DNA of 64,000 nt, from positions 806,001-870,000 of the forward strand of contig NC_014501.1 of assembly GCF_000147335.1 (NCBI RefSeq), given 5' to 3'. A model generated the notes under the pieces. It was not told where the DNA came from. It worked only from the letters and a program-made list of their open reading frames with translations, and made no database searches. This document shows, in pieces, positions 16,419 through 25,400 of the stretch (the first letter of the stretch is position 1; each line of letters opens with the position of its first letter). The translations under genes and the position numbers were made by a program. The DNA comes from Gloeothece verrucosa PCC 7822 (lineage in GTDB: Bacteria; Cyanobacteriota; Cyanobacteriia; Cyanobacteriales; Microcystaceae).

Positions 16419-16616
16419 TAAAATTTACTAAAATTATAACGTAAATTGCCTATAGTCGTAAAATTTTGCCCAACAGCATGACGAATTTCTTGCCAATCAT
16501 CTTGTGTCATTTCCGTTGCTTCTCCGGATTCTAATCCTTCTAATAATAAATTTTCCAATAGCATAAAATTGTAAAATTGACTAAAATTATAGCCTAAATT
16601 ACCAAGAGTCGTGCTT
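16419..16616 (-). pseudogene. Antitoxin C-terminal remnant flanked by a duplicated ~45-bp leader
   Basis: Between two imperfect copies of a 45-base sequence (16419-16463 and 16572-16616, both containing ACTAAAATTATA) lies a minus-strand frame. It encodes LENLLLEGLESGEATEMTQD followed by DWQEIRHAV. This is the usual C-terminal part of ParD-type antitoxins (LLxGLxSGxxxxMTxxDWxxIR). Its N-terminal ribbon-helix-helix is missing and no toxin follows. The repeat seems to be a duplicated leader, because each copy lies just upstream of an antitoxin-like sequence. Confidence 0.5.
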
Positions 16617-16710
16617 GAAAAGAGCAAGCGCAACATGGTCAACCTACTACAATAGTACAGGAAATAGCCGCTACCCTACTTCATTAACTCAATTCAACAG
16701 GTACAGCTTT

Positions 16711-16920
16711 ATGAAATTTTACACCGTTATACTCAGAAAAAGTGCAGACTATTGGGTTGCCTTATGTTTAGAAAATGGATTAGTAGGTCAAGGAAATACA
16801 CCTGATCAAATCATAAAAATTTGCCTTTTTAGCTCAACGATTTTTAATCTAGAATCTTTCTCAAGAAAATTGCTCAAAGCCGCCCCCCCAATAACAATAA
16901 AACTCAACAAGGCAATTTAA
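16711..16920 (+). pseudogene. HicB/DUF1902-like remnant
   Basis: From ATG 16711 the frame reads MKFYTVILRKSADYWVALCL then ENGLVGQGNTPDQ, the N-terminal half of a HicB-like/DUF1902 antitoxin. After that the sequence loses the family pattern (IIKICLFSSTIFNLES...), where an AI-x-KL-x-EAI helix is expected, and ends after a stray IKLNKAI. This points to an internal rearrangement. The longer open frame from 16615 adds unrelated residues. A GC-rich palindrome follows at once. Confidence 0.55.
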
Positions 16921-16925
16921 TAAGA

Positions 16926-16945
16926 CCCCGCCGTTAACGGCAGGG
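16926..16945. terminator. Palindrome CCCC-GCCGTTAACGGC-AGGG
   Basis: GCCGTTAACGGC is a perfect palindrome, extended by CCC/GGG, and is followed by TTT. It lies between the HicB remnant and the acs promoter region and could end transcripts from the left. Similar GC-rich hairpins form the ends of IS200/IS605 elements, so it might also be a leftover element end. Confidence 0.45.
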
Positions 16946-17057
16946 TTTAAAAATAACAAACAATTAACTTAACTTAACGAAACTCAAAACTTTTTGCGGC
17001 AATCTCTTGTCAAAATAAGAGGAAGCAACGATAACAGCCTCGTAGATTAAACTGATT

Positions 17058-19025
17058 ATGACAACTAACACCATAGAATCAATTCTTCAGGAAAACCGTT
17101 TATTCCCCCCACCCTCTCAATTTTCTCAAACTGCCTATATTAAAAGCTTTGAAGAGTATCAACAAATCTACGAGAAAGCTAAGACTGATCCCCAATCATT
17201 CTGGGCAGACTTAGCTGAAAAAGAATTACACTGGTTTGAGAAATGGGAAAAAGTCCTCGACTGGCAACCCCCCTTTGCTAAATGGTTTGTCGGCGGCAAG
17301 ATTAATATTTCTTACAACTGTCTTGACAGACACTTAACCACCTGGCGCAAAAATAAAGCCGCCCTCATCTGGGAAGGAGAACCCGGCGACTCGCGCACCC
17401 TCACCTACGCCCAACTGCATCGAGAAGTCTGTCAATTTGCTAACGCCCTCAAAGAATTAGGCGTTCATAAAGGCGATCGCGTCGGCATCTATATGCCCAT
17501 GATCCCAGAAGCCGCTATTGCTATGTTAGCCTGTGCCAGAATAGGCGCACCCCATACCGTCGTTTTTGGCGGCTTTAGTTCAGAAGCCCTCAAAGACCGT
17601 CTTAATGATGCAGAAGCTAAAGTAGTTATTACGGCGGATGGCGGTTTCCGCAAAGATAAAACCATCGCCCTCAAAGAACAAGTGGATCTAGCGATCGCAG
17701 ATCAGGGCGTTCCCAGTGTAGAAAAAGTGTTAGTGGTTCAACGCACCAAAGAACCCGTCACAATGGTAGAAGGGAGAGACTATTGGTGGCATGACTTACA
17801 ACAAAAAGTCTCTGCTGAGTGTCCCGCCGAACCGATGGATAGCGAAGATATGCTATTTATCCTCTATACCAGTGGCACCACCGGCAAACCCAAAGGAGTC
17901 GTTCACACCACAGGCGGCTACAACCTCTACACCCACATAACCACCAAATGGATCTTTGATCTCAAAGATGACGATGTATACTGGTGTACTGCTGATGTGG
18001 GCTGGATCACCGGTCATAGCTATATTGTCTATGGTCCCCTTTCCAATGGCGCAACCACAGTCATGTATGAAGGCGTTCCCCGTCCTTCTAACCCGGGCTG
18101 TTTTTGGGACGTGATCGAAAAATATGGCGTAAATATCTTTTATACTGCCCCAACCGCCATCCGCGCCTTTATGAAAGCCGGCGAAGACATCCCCAACGCT
18201 CGCAATATGTCCTCTTTGCGACTCTTGGGAACCGTCGGCGAACCCATTAACCCCGAAGCTTGGATGTGGTATTACCGAGTCATCGGCGGCGAAAAATGCC
18301 CCATTGTGGATACCTGGTGGCAAACCGAAACCGGCGGCATTATGATCACGCCTTTACCGGGGGCCATTCCGGCTAAACCGGGTTCTTGTACCCGTCCTTT
18401 CCCCGGTATTATCGCCGATGTAGTTGACTTGGATGGAAACCCGGTTAAACCTGAAGAAGGCGGCTATCTAGTGGTTAAACATCCTTGGCCCGGCATGATG
18501 CGGACCGTTTACAAAAACCCTGAACGCTTCCGTAATAGCTACTGGGAACATATTTATCCTAAAGATGGGCAATATTTCTATTTTGCCGGTGATGGGGCCC
18601 GTCGAGATGAAGAGGGTTACTACTGGGTGATGGGACGTGTGGATGATGTGATCAATACTGCCGGCCACCGTCTAGGAACGATGGAAATTGAGTCGGCCTT
18701 AGTCTCTCATCCGGCAGTCGCTGAAGCGGCTGTGGTAGGTCGTCCCGACGAGGTAAAAGGAGAAGATATCTATGCCTTCGTGACCCTAGAAAATCAATAT
18801 AGCGCCAGCGATCAGTTGATGAAAGAGTTAAAGGATCACGTCGTTAAAGAAATTGGCGCGATCGCCCGGCCTGGGACAATTCACTTTACTGATGTACTCC
18901 CGAAAACCCGTTCAGGTAAAATTATGCGCCGCTTGTTACGTAATTTAGCCTCCGGTCAGGAAGTGGCCGGTGATACCTCGACTTTAGAAGATAAAGGGGT
19001 ATTGGAAAAGTTACGCGGCGGCTAA
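17058..19025 (+). CDS. acs: Acetyl-CoA synthetase (acetate-CoA ligase)
   Basis: This 655-residue enzyme is full length for AMP-forming Acs. The P-loop-like motif [12 protein letters not shown] lies near residue 268, the adenylate motif [15 protein letters not shown] and [10 protein letters not shown] follow, and the C-terminal domain carries [20 protein letters not shown]. The catalytic and acetylation-regulated lysine is in [11 protein letters not shown] near residue 621. It makes acetyl-CoA from acetate, ATP and CoA in the cytoplasm. It is monocistronic, with HIP1 sites inside the gene (near 17475 and 17693). The TF-rich start and [12 protein letters not shown] confirm the N-terminus. Confidence 0.97.
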   Translation: MTTNTIESILQENRLFPPPSQFSQTAYIKSFEEYQQIYEKAKTDPQSFWADLAEKELHWFEKWEKVLDWQPPFAKWFVGGKINISYNCLDRHLTTWRKNKAALIWEGEPGDSRTLTYAQLHREVCQFANALKELGVHKGDRVGIYMPMIPEAAIAMLACARIGAPHTVVFGGFSSEALKDRLNDAEAKVVITADGGFRKDKTIALKEQVDLAIADQGVPSVEKVLVVQRTKEPVTMVEGRDYWWHDLQQKVSAECPAEPMDSEDMLFILYTSGTTGKPKGVVHTTGGYNLYTHITTKWIFDLKDDDVYWCTADVGWITGHSYIVYGPLSNGATTVMYEGVPRPSNPGCFWDVIEKYGVNIFYTAPTAIRAFMKAGEDIPNARNMSSLRLLGTVGEPINPEAWMWYYRVIGGEKCPIVDTWWQTETGGIMITPLPGAIPAKPGSCTRPFPGIIADVVDLDGNPVKPEEGGYLVVKHPWPGMMRTVYKNPERFRNSYWEHIYPKDGQYFYFAGDGARRDEEGYYWVMGRVDDVINTAGHRLGTMEIESALVSHPAVAEAAVVGRPDEVKGEDIYAFVTLENQYSASDQLMKELKDHVVKEIGAIARPGTIHFTDVLPKTRSGKIMRRLLRNLASGQEVAGDTSTLEDKGVLEKLRGG

Positions 19026-19052
19026 TTTAATTAACAGTTGTGACAGAATACT

Positions 19053-19084
19053 CCCCCCTTAATAAGGGGGGTTGGGGGGGGATC
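19053..19084. repeat. C-run/G-run palindrome repeat
   Basis: CCCCCCTTAATAAGGGGGG (19053-19071) is a palindrome followed by TTGGGGGGGATC. The same design occurs at 20663-20694, 43227-43255 and 43516-43543. It lies 27 bases after acs and may help end its transcript. Confidence 0.7.
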
Positions 19085-19154
19085 AACTCTACCAATCATC
19101 AATAAAAATGAAATTTTCAGGCTATTCGCTTTGATCCCACAGCCTGAAGGCGCT

Positions 19155-19186
19155 GGCTATACGAACAAAGCCCGCCTGCGCGGGCT
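19155..19186. repeat. Dispersed 32-bp repeat with AGCCCGC...GCGGGCT hairpin
   Basis: The segment starting GGCTATACGAACAAAGCCCG is matched at 42906-42937 (three differences) and, in inverted orientation, at 22021-22045. The 7-bp stem has a 4-base loop. It is a short interspersed palindromic repeat, positioned here in the 3' region between convergent genes. Confidence 0.7.
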
Positions 19187-19208
19187 ATATGATGAAAACA
19201 TTAGATTT

Positions 19209-20480
19209 TTACTGGCTTTCCATTCGCTGTAAATCTTTAAAATACCAATAAAGATTAGCGATCGTAAGTTCAGAAGCTTGTTTTAAACTAGAGGGAATTA
19301 ATGCCGTATAACCTCGTTTTTCTGCCTGTTGATGAATATAGCTTTCGTATTCAAAACGAAGATGGGGTAAGAATAAATATTTAAGTTGATCTCTCAGGGA
19401 AACTGGATGAGACTGTTGTTGCAGTGTCTCATATTCGGTCAAGGATAAAGAAGGGGTTAATGCCTCCGTTGACTCCTCTCCAGTGTTATTTATTTCTACA
19501 TTCGTTAAACTTTCAACTACAGATTCAGAAAGCGATCCCAACCAAACCACATGATTTTTCCAAGTTTCTAAAGCCACTAAATCATGGGAATAAATATGAC
19601 TAATTTCTGGAAAAATAAAATCTATTTCTTGCTTGGGAATGCAATTATCAATAACCTTGAGACAATCATGACGAATGGTTTCTTGAAGATGAGAAAGGCG
19701 ATCAATCACTGCATTAGTTTGGTTCTGCAATTGGTAAGTTAAAGTAATGGTATGATCAATTGTCCAAGCACATTCTAAACGCCGCAATTGTCCAGCCGCA
19801 CTGGTTTCTGATAATAGATGAGGATTATTATAAATCGCTAAGGCTTCACTTAAAGTTTGTCTAGCATTCGCTAAATCAGCATTTCTAATAGTTATATCAT
19901 TACAAGAAAGAGCAATTTTAATTAATTTACTCGCTTCTAAAAAGCGTCCATAGGCTTTGATTAATTCTAGGCGATGCTGTTCAAACTTGATATCTTGTGC
20001 CACTTGATCAATATGTTGAATAATTTTATCGCCTTGATTGTGCAAAGCTTGCTTGAGGTCAATAAAACCATCTCTGACTTGTAATTTCAGTTGTTTAATA
20101 TCTTGTCTCAGTTGCAAGGTTTGCCATAAATTGACGGCGGCTAAAACACCAATTGCACAAGTTCCCACCCCAATAAAGGCGGTAGTCCCTTGTAGTACCG
20201 CTAAATTAGACTGTATAGCATTAATTCCGCTTAGAGTAGCAGAAAACCCCCTATGATTTTGGTACATTTCCAAACCGCTTAAAATAGGCTGTACAGGAGA
20301 TAATAAAGGATTAAGAGAAAATCCATTATTGACCATTTGCACAGCATGACCCACAAATTGACCGGTCATTTTATCTCTAGCTAACCCAATAAGTTCACCT
20401 GTGGCATTATTGCGAACGATTTCGTAAGCGCCAGAGATAATACCTTCTTGAATGTTTGGGGTAAAAATGAAACTTACCAT
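19209..20480 (-). CDS. Unknown protein with central hydrophobic segment and coiled coil
   Basis: This is a 423-residue protein of no recognised family. The N-terminal third (1-95) has a Gly/Asn-rich character (RNNATGELIGLARDKMTGQF). A hydrophobic segment covers about residues 97-120 (AFIGVGTCAIGVLAAVNLW). It is followed by a heptad-like helix (LRQDIKQLKLQVRDGFIDLK ... HIDQVAQDIKFEQHRLEL). The remaining 200 residues are helical. The layout (soluble part, single or re-entrant membrane segment, long coil) resembles a membrane-inserting or membrane-anchored effector, but no function can be claimed. It is divergent from another unknown helical protein at 20840. Confidence 0.7.
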   Translation of the reverse strand: MVSFIFTPNIQEGIISGAYEIVRNNATGELIGLARDKMTGQFVGHAVQMVNNGFSLNPLLSPVQPILSGLEMYQNHRGFSATLSGINAIQSNLAVLQGTTAFIGVGTCAIGVLAAVNLWQTLQLRQDIKQLKLQVRDGFIDLKQALHNQGDKIIQHIDQVAQDIKFEQHRLELIKAYGRFLEASKLIKIALSCNDITIRNADLANARQTLSEALAIYNNPHLLSETSAAGQLRRLECAWTIDHTITLTYQLQNQTNAVIDRLSHLQETIRHDCLKVIDNCIPKQEIDFIFPEISHIYSHDLVALETWKNHVVWLGSLSESVVESLTNVEINNTGEESTEALTPSLSLTEYETLQQQSHPVSLRDQLKYLFLPHLRFEYESYIHQQAEKRGYTALIPSSLKQASELTIANLYWYFKDLQRMESQ

Positions 20481-20839
20481 ATTTAATTGACTTTATTACT
20501 TAATCTCTAAACTATTTATTAAGTATTCCCAAATTTTTTCTCAAAAATATCATAATTAACTAAAGTTAATTAGTATTTAACTAGCAAGGTTGGTATTTTT
20601 TAACAATAGCTAGACGAACATTTGAACTCTTAATACCCTTTTGCCTTGATGATGCAATTACTCTCCCCGAATCTGCGGGGGGTTGGGGGGGATCGATCCG
20701 CGCCACTACAGGAGTGATTAAATGCAACGTCTTTACATAGGGAGTTAGTTTGATTTAAGTAGTATTTCGCTTTTAATCTATTGGTCAGGCGGCTTAATAT
20801 TGAGTTATGAGACTCTGCCAGAGGTTAATATTACAGAAT
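20481..20839. other. Divergent intergenic region with C-run/G-run repeat
   Basis: The 359 bases between two divergent unknown genes are AT-rich and contain one copy of the palindromic spacer repeat (20663-20694, CCCC...GGGG then TTGGGGGGGATC). No ORF is supported. Promoters of both flanking genes should lie here, but no consensus pair is convincing. Confidence 0.5.
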
Positions 20840-21859
20840 ATGGATGAATATTTAAATCTTTTACAAAGTATTAATCAATCTCTTGAAGAAGTTTTACAAA
20901 ATCCTCAAAATTCTATAGAAGCTAAACAAGTCGCTAATCATTTATCAAATTCAATCCAGCCTTGTATAGATGAAGTTTTTCAATCAGCAACTAGAATTAA
21001 AAATTTAGTTGAAGTTTGCTTAAAGGAATTAAAATATGCTGAAGATATTTGGCAGAACTATCTTAAATCATCAAAAGAAGTATCTCCTTCTGTCCCTCTT
21101 GAAGAGATAGGAAAATTAAGCGGACAGAGTTCAAAAATACTTAGATTACTTGAAGAGTCTAGGCAACAAGTCTTTATTGAATTAAAACAATTTTGGGAAC
21201 AAGACTTTGAAAGCCAGACACAACAATGGTTTATTGACAAAGAAGGAAAAATCAAAAAAGGAATTGGTTGGAATGAAAAAGATAGTTTTGTAAAAGAAAT
21301 AAAAATTATATATAAAAATCAGAATGAACAGTTTAAAGAACTGATTCAAAAACACTTTAATTTGATATTTTATGAAATAGATGCAGGAGTTGATTTTAAA
21401 AATATTAATTACTATGTCAAAATAATTGACCACGATTTTAAAGAAAAATATCAAAAAAAAATTGATATTATTTGGACAAAAATACAAGAATCATTTTGCC
21501 TGCTAGATAACAATGGAATAGAAGAATTATTTAAATTAGAAATGAATCGTATTTTAGAGCCTATTATAAATAGTAAATGGGGCGATATTCCTTGGGAAAC
21601 AGCTATAAAAGTTCAATCAGAATATGCCAATAAACTAGAAATAATAATTAATAATATTTTTCATAATAAGGCAAAATTAATTACTATTTTTTTTGAAATA
21701 ATCATTAAAGCTTACAATGATTTTCTTCAAAAACAGGCTTTTTATAAGCAACAAAGCGTAGAAGAACAACAAGAAAAACAAGCATGGATTAATACACAGC
21801 GACAAAAATTAGAAACTCTACAACAATCATTAGAAAATGTTGCTAATTTTCAATTATAA
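20840..21859 (+). CDS. Unknown all-helical protein
   Basis: The preferred start is ATG 20840 (MDEYLNLLQSINQSLEEVLQ), giving 339 residues; a start at 20807 adds a short basic leader. The protein is almost entirely helical and rich in Lys, Glu, Asn and Ile, with strong coiled-coil character at both ends. The C-terminal YKQQSVEEQQEKQAWINTQR and QKLETLQQSLENV are clear. There is no membrane segment or signal peptide. Base composition is more AT-rich than neighbouring core genes, suggesting accessory origin. No family is recognised. Confidence 0.65.
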   Translation: MDEYLNLLQSINQSLEEVLQNPQNSIEAKQVANHLSNSIQPCIDEVFQSATRIKNLVEVCLKELKYAEDIWQNYLKSSKEVSPSVPLEEIGKLSGQSSKILRLLEESRQQVFIELKQFWEQDFESQTQQWFIDKEGKIKKGIGWNEKDSFVKEIKIIYKNQNEQFKELIQKHFNLIFYEIDAGVDFKNINYYVKIIDHDFKEKYQKKIDIIWTKIQESFCLLDNNGIEELFKLEMNRILEPIINSKWGDIPWETAIKVQSEYANKLEIIINNIFHNKAKLITIFFEIIIKAYNDFLQKQAFYKQQSVEEQQEKQAWINTQRQKLETLQQSLENVANFQL

Positions 21860-21886
21860 TGCTCAATCTAGATTAGCCGCACCTTT

Positions 21887-22011
21887 AACTCAGATCTTGC
21901 ACCAGTATCAAAAAGCCAAAAACCCCGATTTTTATATCCCTGAAACCCTATTAACTTCGTTATTGTTTGACTAAAAATCGGGGTTTCAACATGAGGTGCA
22001 AGATCTGAGTT
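21887..22011. mobile_element. MITE-like element, 125 bp, 17-bp perfect terminal inverted repeats
   Basis: AACTCAGATCTTGCACC (21887-21903) is the exact complement of the right end GGTGCAAGATCTGAGTT (21995-22011). Inside, a second inverted pair built on AACCCCGATTTTTA faces TAAAAATCGGGGTT. TA occurs at or next to both ends (21886-21887 and 22012-22013), compatible with a TA target. There is no coding capacity. The structure fits a miniature inverted-repeat element mobilised by a transposase encoded elsewhere. Confidence 0.75.
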
Positions 22012-22020
22012 TAATAAGGT

Positions 22021-22045
22021 AGCCTGCCTAGGCAGGCTTTGTTCG
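22021..22045. repeat. Perfect palindrome AGCCTGCCTAGGCAGGCT with repeat tail
   Basis: The 18-base palindrome at 22021-22038 followed by TTTGTTCG is an inverted copy of the repeats at 19155 and 42906 (read on the other strand: CGAACAAAGCCTGCC...). It lies after the MITE and downstream of cynS, where it could terminate that operon. Confidence 0.65.
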
Positions 22046-22098
22046 GTTGGTACGCACCCTTGTTGGGTGTAGATAACTACCGTTAATAGATTATCTAC

Positions 22099-22563
22099 TT
22101 ACCACTTCTTATAAGGTAAAAACTTTCCATTCATAATCACTTTAATCCGGTCACCTTTTGGGTCTTCCTCTTTCTCAACATCCAAAGTAAAATCAATAGC
22201 GCTCATAATTCCATCCCCAAACTTTTCATGAATAACCTCTTTAATGGGTAATCCATAAACCTGCATAATTTCATAAAAACGATAAATAAGAGGATCAGTA
22301 GGCACAACCGGACCAAGTCCTTTAACTGGATAAGCGGTCAGTTCTTCAATCACAGAATCATCCAACTCTAAAGCCGCTACAATTTTTTTAGCTTCCTCAA
22401 CAGACGCGCTTGACTGACGGTAAAAAACCGCCGCGATCCAGACTTCATCACGTCCGAGAATTTTTTCTAAGTCAGCAAAACTTAACCCTTTAGCTTTTTT
22501 AGCCGCTAACAGCTTTTCTGTAACAGGTGGAATTTCAGGAAGAGGCATAATTAATTTTTTCAA
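22099..22563 (-). CDS. cynS: Cyanate hydratase (cyanase)
   Basis: This 154-residue protein has the family's N-terminal helical domain ([36 protein letters not shown]) and the catalytic C-terminal domain ([33 protein letters not shown]). Arg95, Glu98 and Ser121 correspond to the known catalytic triad of E. coli cyanase (96, 99, 122). It converts cyanate and bicarbonate to ammonia and CO2 as a decamer in the cytoplasm. It starts 1 base after cutA and is the last gene of a three-gene run. In cyanobacteria cyanase is usually under nitrogen control, but no NtcA site was identified. Confidence 0.95.
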   Translation of the reverse strand: MKKLIMPLPEIPPVTEKLLAAKKAKGLSFADLEKILGRDEVWIAAVFYRQSSASVEEAKKIVAALELDDSVIEELTAYPVKGLGPVVPTDPLIYRFYEIMQVYGLPIKEVIHEKFGDGIMSAIDFTLDVEKEEDPKGDRIKVIMNGKFLPYKKW

Positions 22564-22564
22564 T

Positions 22565-22903
22565 TCAACACTTGTTCAATCTTACATTTTCGCCGATCCA
22601 ATTTAAATAAGCTTGAGAACCCGCCACAATGGGTAAAGCAATAATCTCTGGAACTTCGTAAGAATGAAGTTCTATCACCTTATCAGATAACGCTCGAAAC
22701 AGTTCTAAGCGAGTTTTAATGATTAACTGCCACTCTTGATCCTCATTAATTTCACCCTGCCATCTATAAATCGACTGTACTGGGATTACCGTAACACAAG
22801 CGGCTAACTGAGATTCTACTAAAGCTGATGCGATCACTTTAGCTTCTTCGGGTGAACTTGTCGTCACTAAAACAATGCCATAATCCGTAACGCTATCACT
22901 CAT
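22565..22903 (-). CDS. cutA: Divalent-cation tolerance protein CutA
   Basis: This 112-residue protein has the CutA1 signature: [20 protein letters not shown] then [31 protein letters not shown] and [14 protein letters not shown]. CutA forms a trimeric ferredoxin-like (PII-like) ring; its role in metal tolerance is uncertain. It lies between a pentapeptide-repeat gene (9-base gap) and cynS (1-base gap), which implies one transcript. Its fold relation to PII proteins and linkage to cyanase is notable but common CutA context is variable. Confidence 0.95.
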   Translation of the reverse strand: MSDSVTDYGIVLVTTSSPEEAKVIASALVESQLAACVTVIPVQSIYRWQGEINEDQEWQLIIKTRLELFRALSDKVIELHSYEVPEIIALPIVAGSQAYLNWIGENVRLNKC

Positions 22904-22912
22904 ACTTCTCCC

Positions 22913-23788
22913 TTAACTGGCAAAACTCGGCTGAAAAATGTTTAAATCTGCTGTATAAAAGCTAACATTTGTCGATTCCTCCCTCATCACTGGGTTATGC
23001 TGAATTTTTTCTTTTAATCCTTTGACCTCTGTTAAATCAGTATCCCGCAAATTTGCGTCTTTTAAAATAGCTCCGGTTAAATCTGCTCCCTGTAAATTCG
23101 CTTGAGCTAAATTAGCTCCCTTTAAATTTGCTCCTCGTAAATCGGCATTTTGTAAGCGAGCGCCTTCAAGATTTGCCTCACACAAATTAGTTCCAACCAA
23201 TTTACTATCACCTAATTTAGTGTAACTGAGGTCTATCCCTTCTAAATCAGCCCCACTGAGGTCTACTTCTTTTAAAAAAGACCCGCTAAAATTGGCATGA
23301 TAACAAGAAATATCGGTTAAAATTGCTGAAGACAAACGAGCTTCTTGTAAATTCGCCCAATTAAAATTAACACCCTGTAAATTCGCTTCTCTTAAATTCA
23401 CTCGCTGAAGATTTGCGCCACATAAATTAGCCCCTCGTAAATCCGAACTTCTTAAATTAGCATGAGATAAATCAGCACCACTCATTTTCGCTCTGACTAA
23501 CACAGACTGAACCATAAAAGCACCACTAAGATTAGCTTTTGTCAAATCGGCTTCTACCAATTCCGCTTGATTCATTTTCGCAAAAGTCAGATTAGCCCAA
23601 TTCAGTTTGGCTTTACTAAAATTAGATTTCGTAAAAAAACCACGACAGAGGTTGCTTCCCATCAAACTAGACCCCATCAAATTCACTGAAATCAAGGTTA
23701 CTCGCGACAAATCGGCTCCATTCAGGGCTATATCGGTAAAATTATTATTTCCTTGTTCATATAATCTTAATAAATGACCAATTTTCAT
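22913..23788 (-). CDS. Pentapeptide-repeat protein
   Basis: This 291-residue protein is made of tandem A(D/N)LXX pentapeptides from about residue 20 to 260 (NGADLSRVTLISVNLMGSSL ... NLRDTDLTEVKG). These would form a right-handed quadrilateral beta helix of about 12 coils. Such proteins are abundant in cyanobacteria and mostly without known function. The N-terminal MKIGHLLRLYEQGNNNFTDI is the usual cap in cyanobacterial members. It is the first gene of a run with cutA and cynS. No signal peptide is visible, so it is probably cytoplasmic. Confidence 0.92.
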   Translation of the reverse strand: MKIGHLLRLYEQGNNNFTDIALNGADLSRVTLISVNLMGSSLMGSNLCRGFFTKSNFSKAKLNWANLTFAKMNQAELVEADLTKANLSGAFMVQSVLVRAKMSGADLSHANLRSSDLRGANLCGANLQRVNLREANLQGVNFNWANLQEARLSSAILTDISCYHANFSGSFLKEVDLSGADLEGIDLSYTKLGDSKLVGTNLCEANLEGARLQNADLRGANLKGANLAQANLQGADLTGAILKDANLRDTDLTEVKGLKEKIQHNPVMREESTNVSFYTADLNIFQPSFAS

Positions 23789-24244
23789 AGACTCAAAACT
23801 CTTTTAATTAAAAATTAGGCAGTAGATTGACTAAATTTTTCTAGTCCGGTCTGTTTAGGTTAAGTAATTTTTTGGAGAGGATAATCTATCTCTCTATTGA
23901 AATTATCAATATGTATATATCAAATTTTAGTCTAAATATTTCCTCGATGATATTTTTAAGCAAGTTTTGTTCAAAAATCTTATCGATTTTTCAAAAACCC
24001 TCATATTTATTCGTAAAAATCAGCCTTCACTTCCGTAAAAATACGGGTAAAAAGAAGGCAGTAGTAATCCTGTAAGCAAGATCACGGTTTTAAATGTTAA
24101 AAATTGAGAGAGTTTTTTTCATTCAATTTACTGCCTCTGTCTGTCTCTTTCTAGACCTGAATCATGGCTTGATGGGGCTGAAATTTTGAATTTATTCTCT
24201 TATTTTTTGAGCTAAATCCTAGTCTTTAATAGCCACAATAATCT
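23789..24244. other. AT-rich intergenic region, no gene seen
   Basis: The 456 bases between the pentapeptide gene and the downstream HTH gene hold only a short plus-strand frame (23872-24075) of low-complexity Ile/Ser/Phe/Lys composition that I reject. The promoter of the pentapeptide-cutA-cynS run is expected near 23800-23870. Confidence 0.5.
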
Positions 24245-25207
24245 TTAAAGAGAATAAATTTGTCCATCAAGTAATAGCCGCGTAATTCCTTTCGCTTCTA
24301 AATAGGAGCGAGTTTTTTGAATCATACGCCCATCAGGAATTTTAATCACCCTTTCGCGTCGTTTAGAAAAACGTCGAGCTACGCGATGATTATCAAAAAC
24401 GGGTAAAGTTTTCTGTTGCACTTCTTCAGCCGGAATTTTACCAAGCTCGGCAAACTCTTTTAAGGGTCGAGTAATCAGTTCAGCCGCCCGATCAATCACT
24501 AAATAACAAGTTTTGGGCAAGGCAGCCGATGAGAGCGGTAAAATTTGCAGTTGAGCCGTTTTCGGGAAAGTTTTTGGGTACTTGATTTCTATCTCATCTT
24601 CCCATTCTTCTTCCTCTAAATCTTCTAATTCGTCGTCATCTTCATCAAAATATAATAAATCATCCTCATCTAATAGGGCATAAGCGGCTACATCAACCGG
24701 ACGGAGGTCTTCTTCCTCTTCTTCCTCTTCTTCTAGCCGTTTTTTCGGTTCCGCCGCCGGCAGGACCACTTCGTTAACTACTGGCGTTTTTTCATAGACT
24801 TTTTCGGGTTCAACTGGCGGTAAACTAACTGCTTGGCCTACTGAAGAGTTCGTTGTCTCTTCAGAGACAAGGTCGTCTGCCTCTTCAAATTCCTCCTCGT
24901 CGGGTTCGAGTTCTAGCTCTAATTGTTCTTGCTCATGATCGGGTAGAGGAAGCATACCCGAACCGGGATCAGATTTGTACATTTTCTCCAATTCTAATTG
25001 GAGAGCGCCTTTGGGAGTACGGGCTAGACGTTTTTGTTGAATTAAGTCCTCATACTCTGACTCAGTTAGATGAGTTTTGAGGAAACGGCTAATGGTAGAG
25101 CTACTTACCCCATAGCGTTCTGCCAGGGTAGAAGTTGTTTCCCCGGTTTCTCGATAAAGCTTAAGAATTTCTTTTTTGTTGTCGTTAGTCAGTTTTCTGG
25201 GACTCAT
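24245..25207 (-). CDS. HTH-domain protein with long acidic linker
   Basis: This is a 320-residue protein. Residues 1-60 form a Hin/transposase-like helix-turn-helix (KEILKLYRETGETTSTLAER YGVSSSTISRFLKTHL). Residues about 85-215 are strongly acidic and disordered (runs of Glu and Asp). Residues 225-320 form a conserved C-terminal domain (CYLVIDRAAELITRPLKEFA; FSKRRERVIKIPDGRMIQKT). This three-part arrangement occurs in a conserved but uncharacterised cyanobacterial protein, probably a DNA-binding regulator. It is divergent from carA with about 190 bases between, so it may regulate its own region. The acidic linker is unusually rich. Confidence 0.7.
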   Translation of the reverse strand: MSPRKLTNDNKKEILKLYRETGETTSTLAERYGVSSSTISRFLKTHLTESEYEDLIQQKRLARTPKGALQLELEKMYKSDPGSGMLPLPDHEQEQLELELEPDEEEFEEADDLVSEETTNSSVGQAVSLPPVEPEKVYEKTPVVNEVVLPAAEPKKRLEEEEEEEEDLRPVDVAAYALLDEDDLLYFDEDDDELEDLEEEEWEDEIEIKYPKTFPKTAQLQILPLSSAALPKTCYLVIDRAAELITRPLKEFAELGKIPAEEVQQKTLPVFDNHRVARRFSKRRERVIKIPDGRMIQKTRSYLEAKGITRLLLDGQIYSL

Positions 25208-25400
25208 CGCAGTTTAGCTATCTTCTGGGCACATCTGAGCCACTCATCCGAGCAAAAAGGTCTGGTATTATTATTCTGTATGATCCAGAATTTTTTAGGG
25301 ATGACAATCTCTCGGACGGATGAATTTAAAAGGCTACTTAATCTAGTCTATCGCTCAGAGATAAACTTGTTTGCTGCTTGATACGAAAAACTTAACGATT

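Noticed and set aside
23872..24075. Plus-strand frame of 67 residues
   Set aside because: It is Ile/Ser/Lys/Phe-rich low-complexity sequence in an AT-rich spacer without ribosome site or family match.
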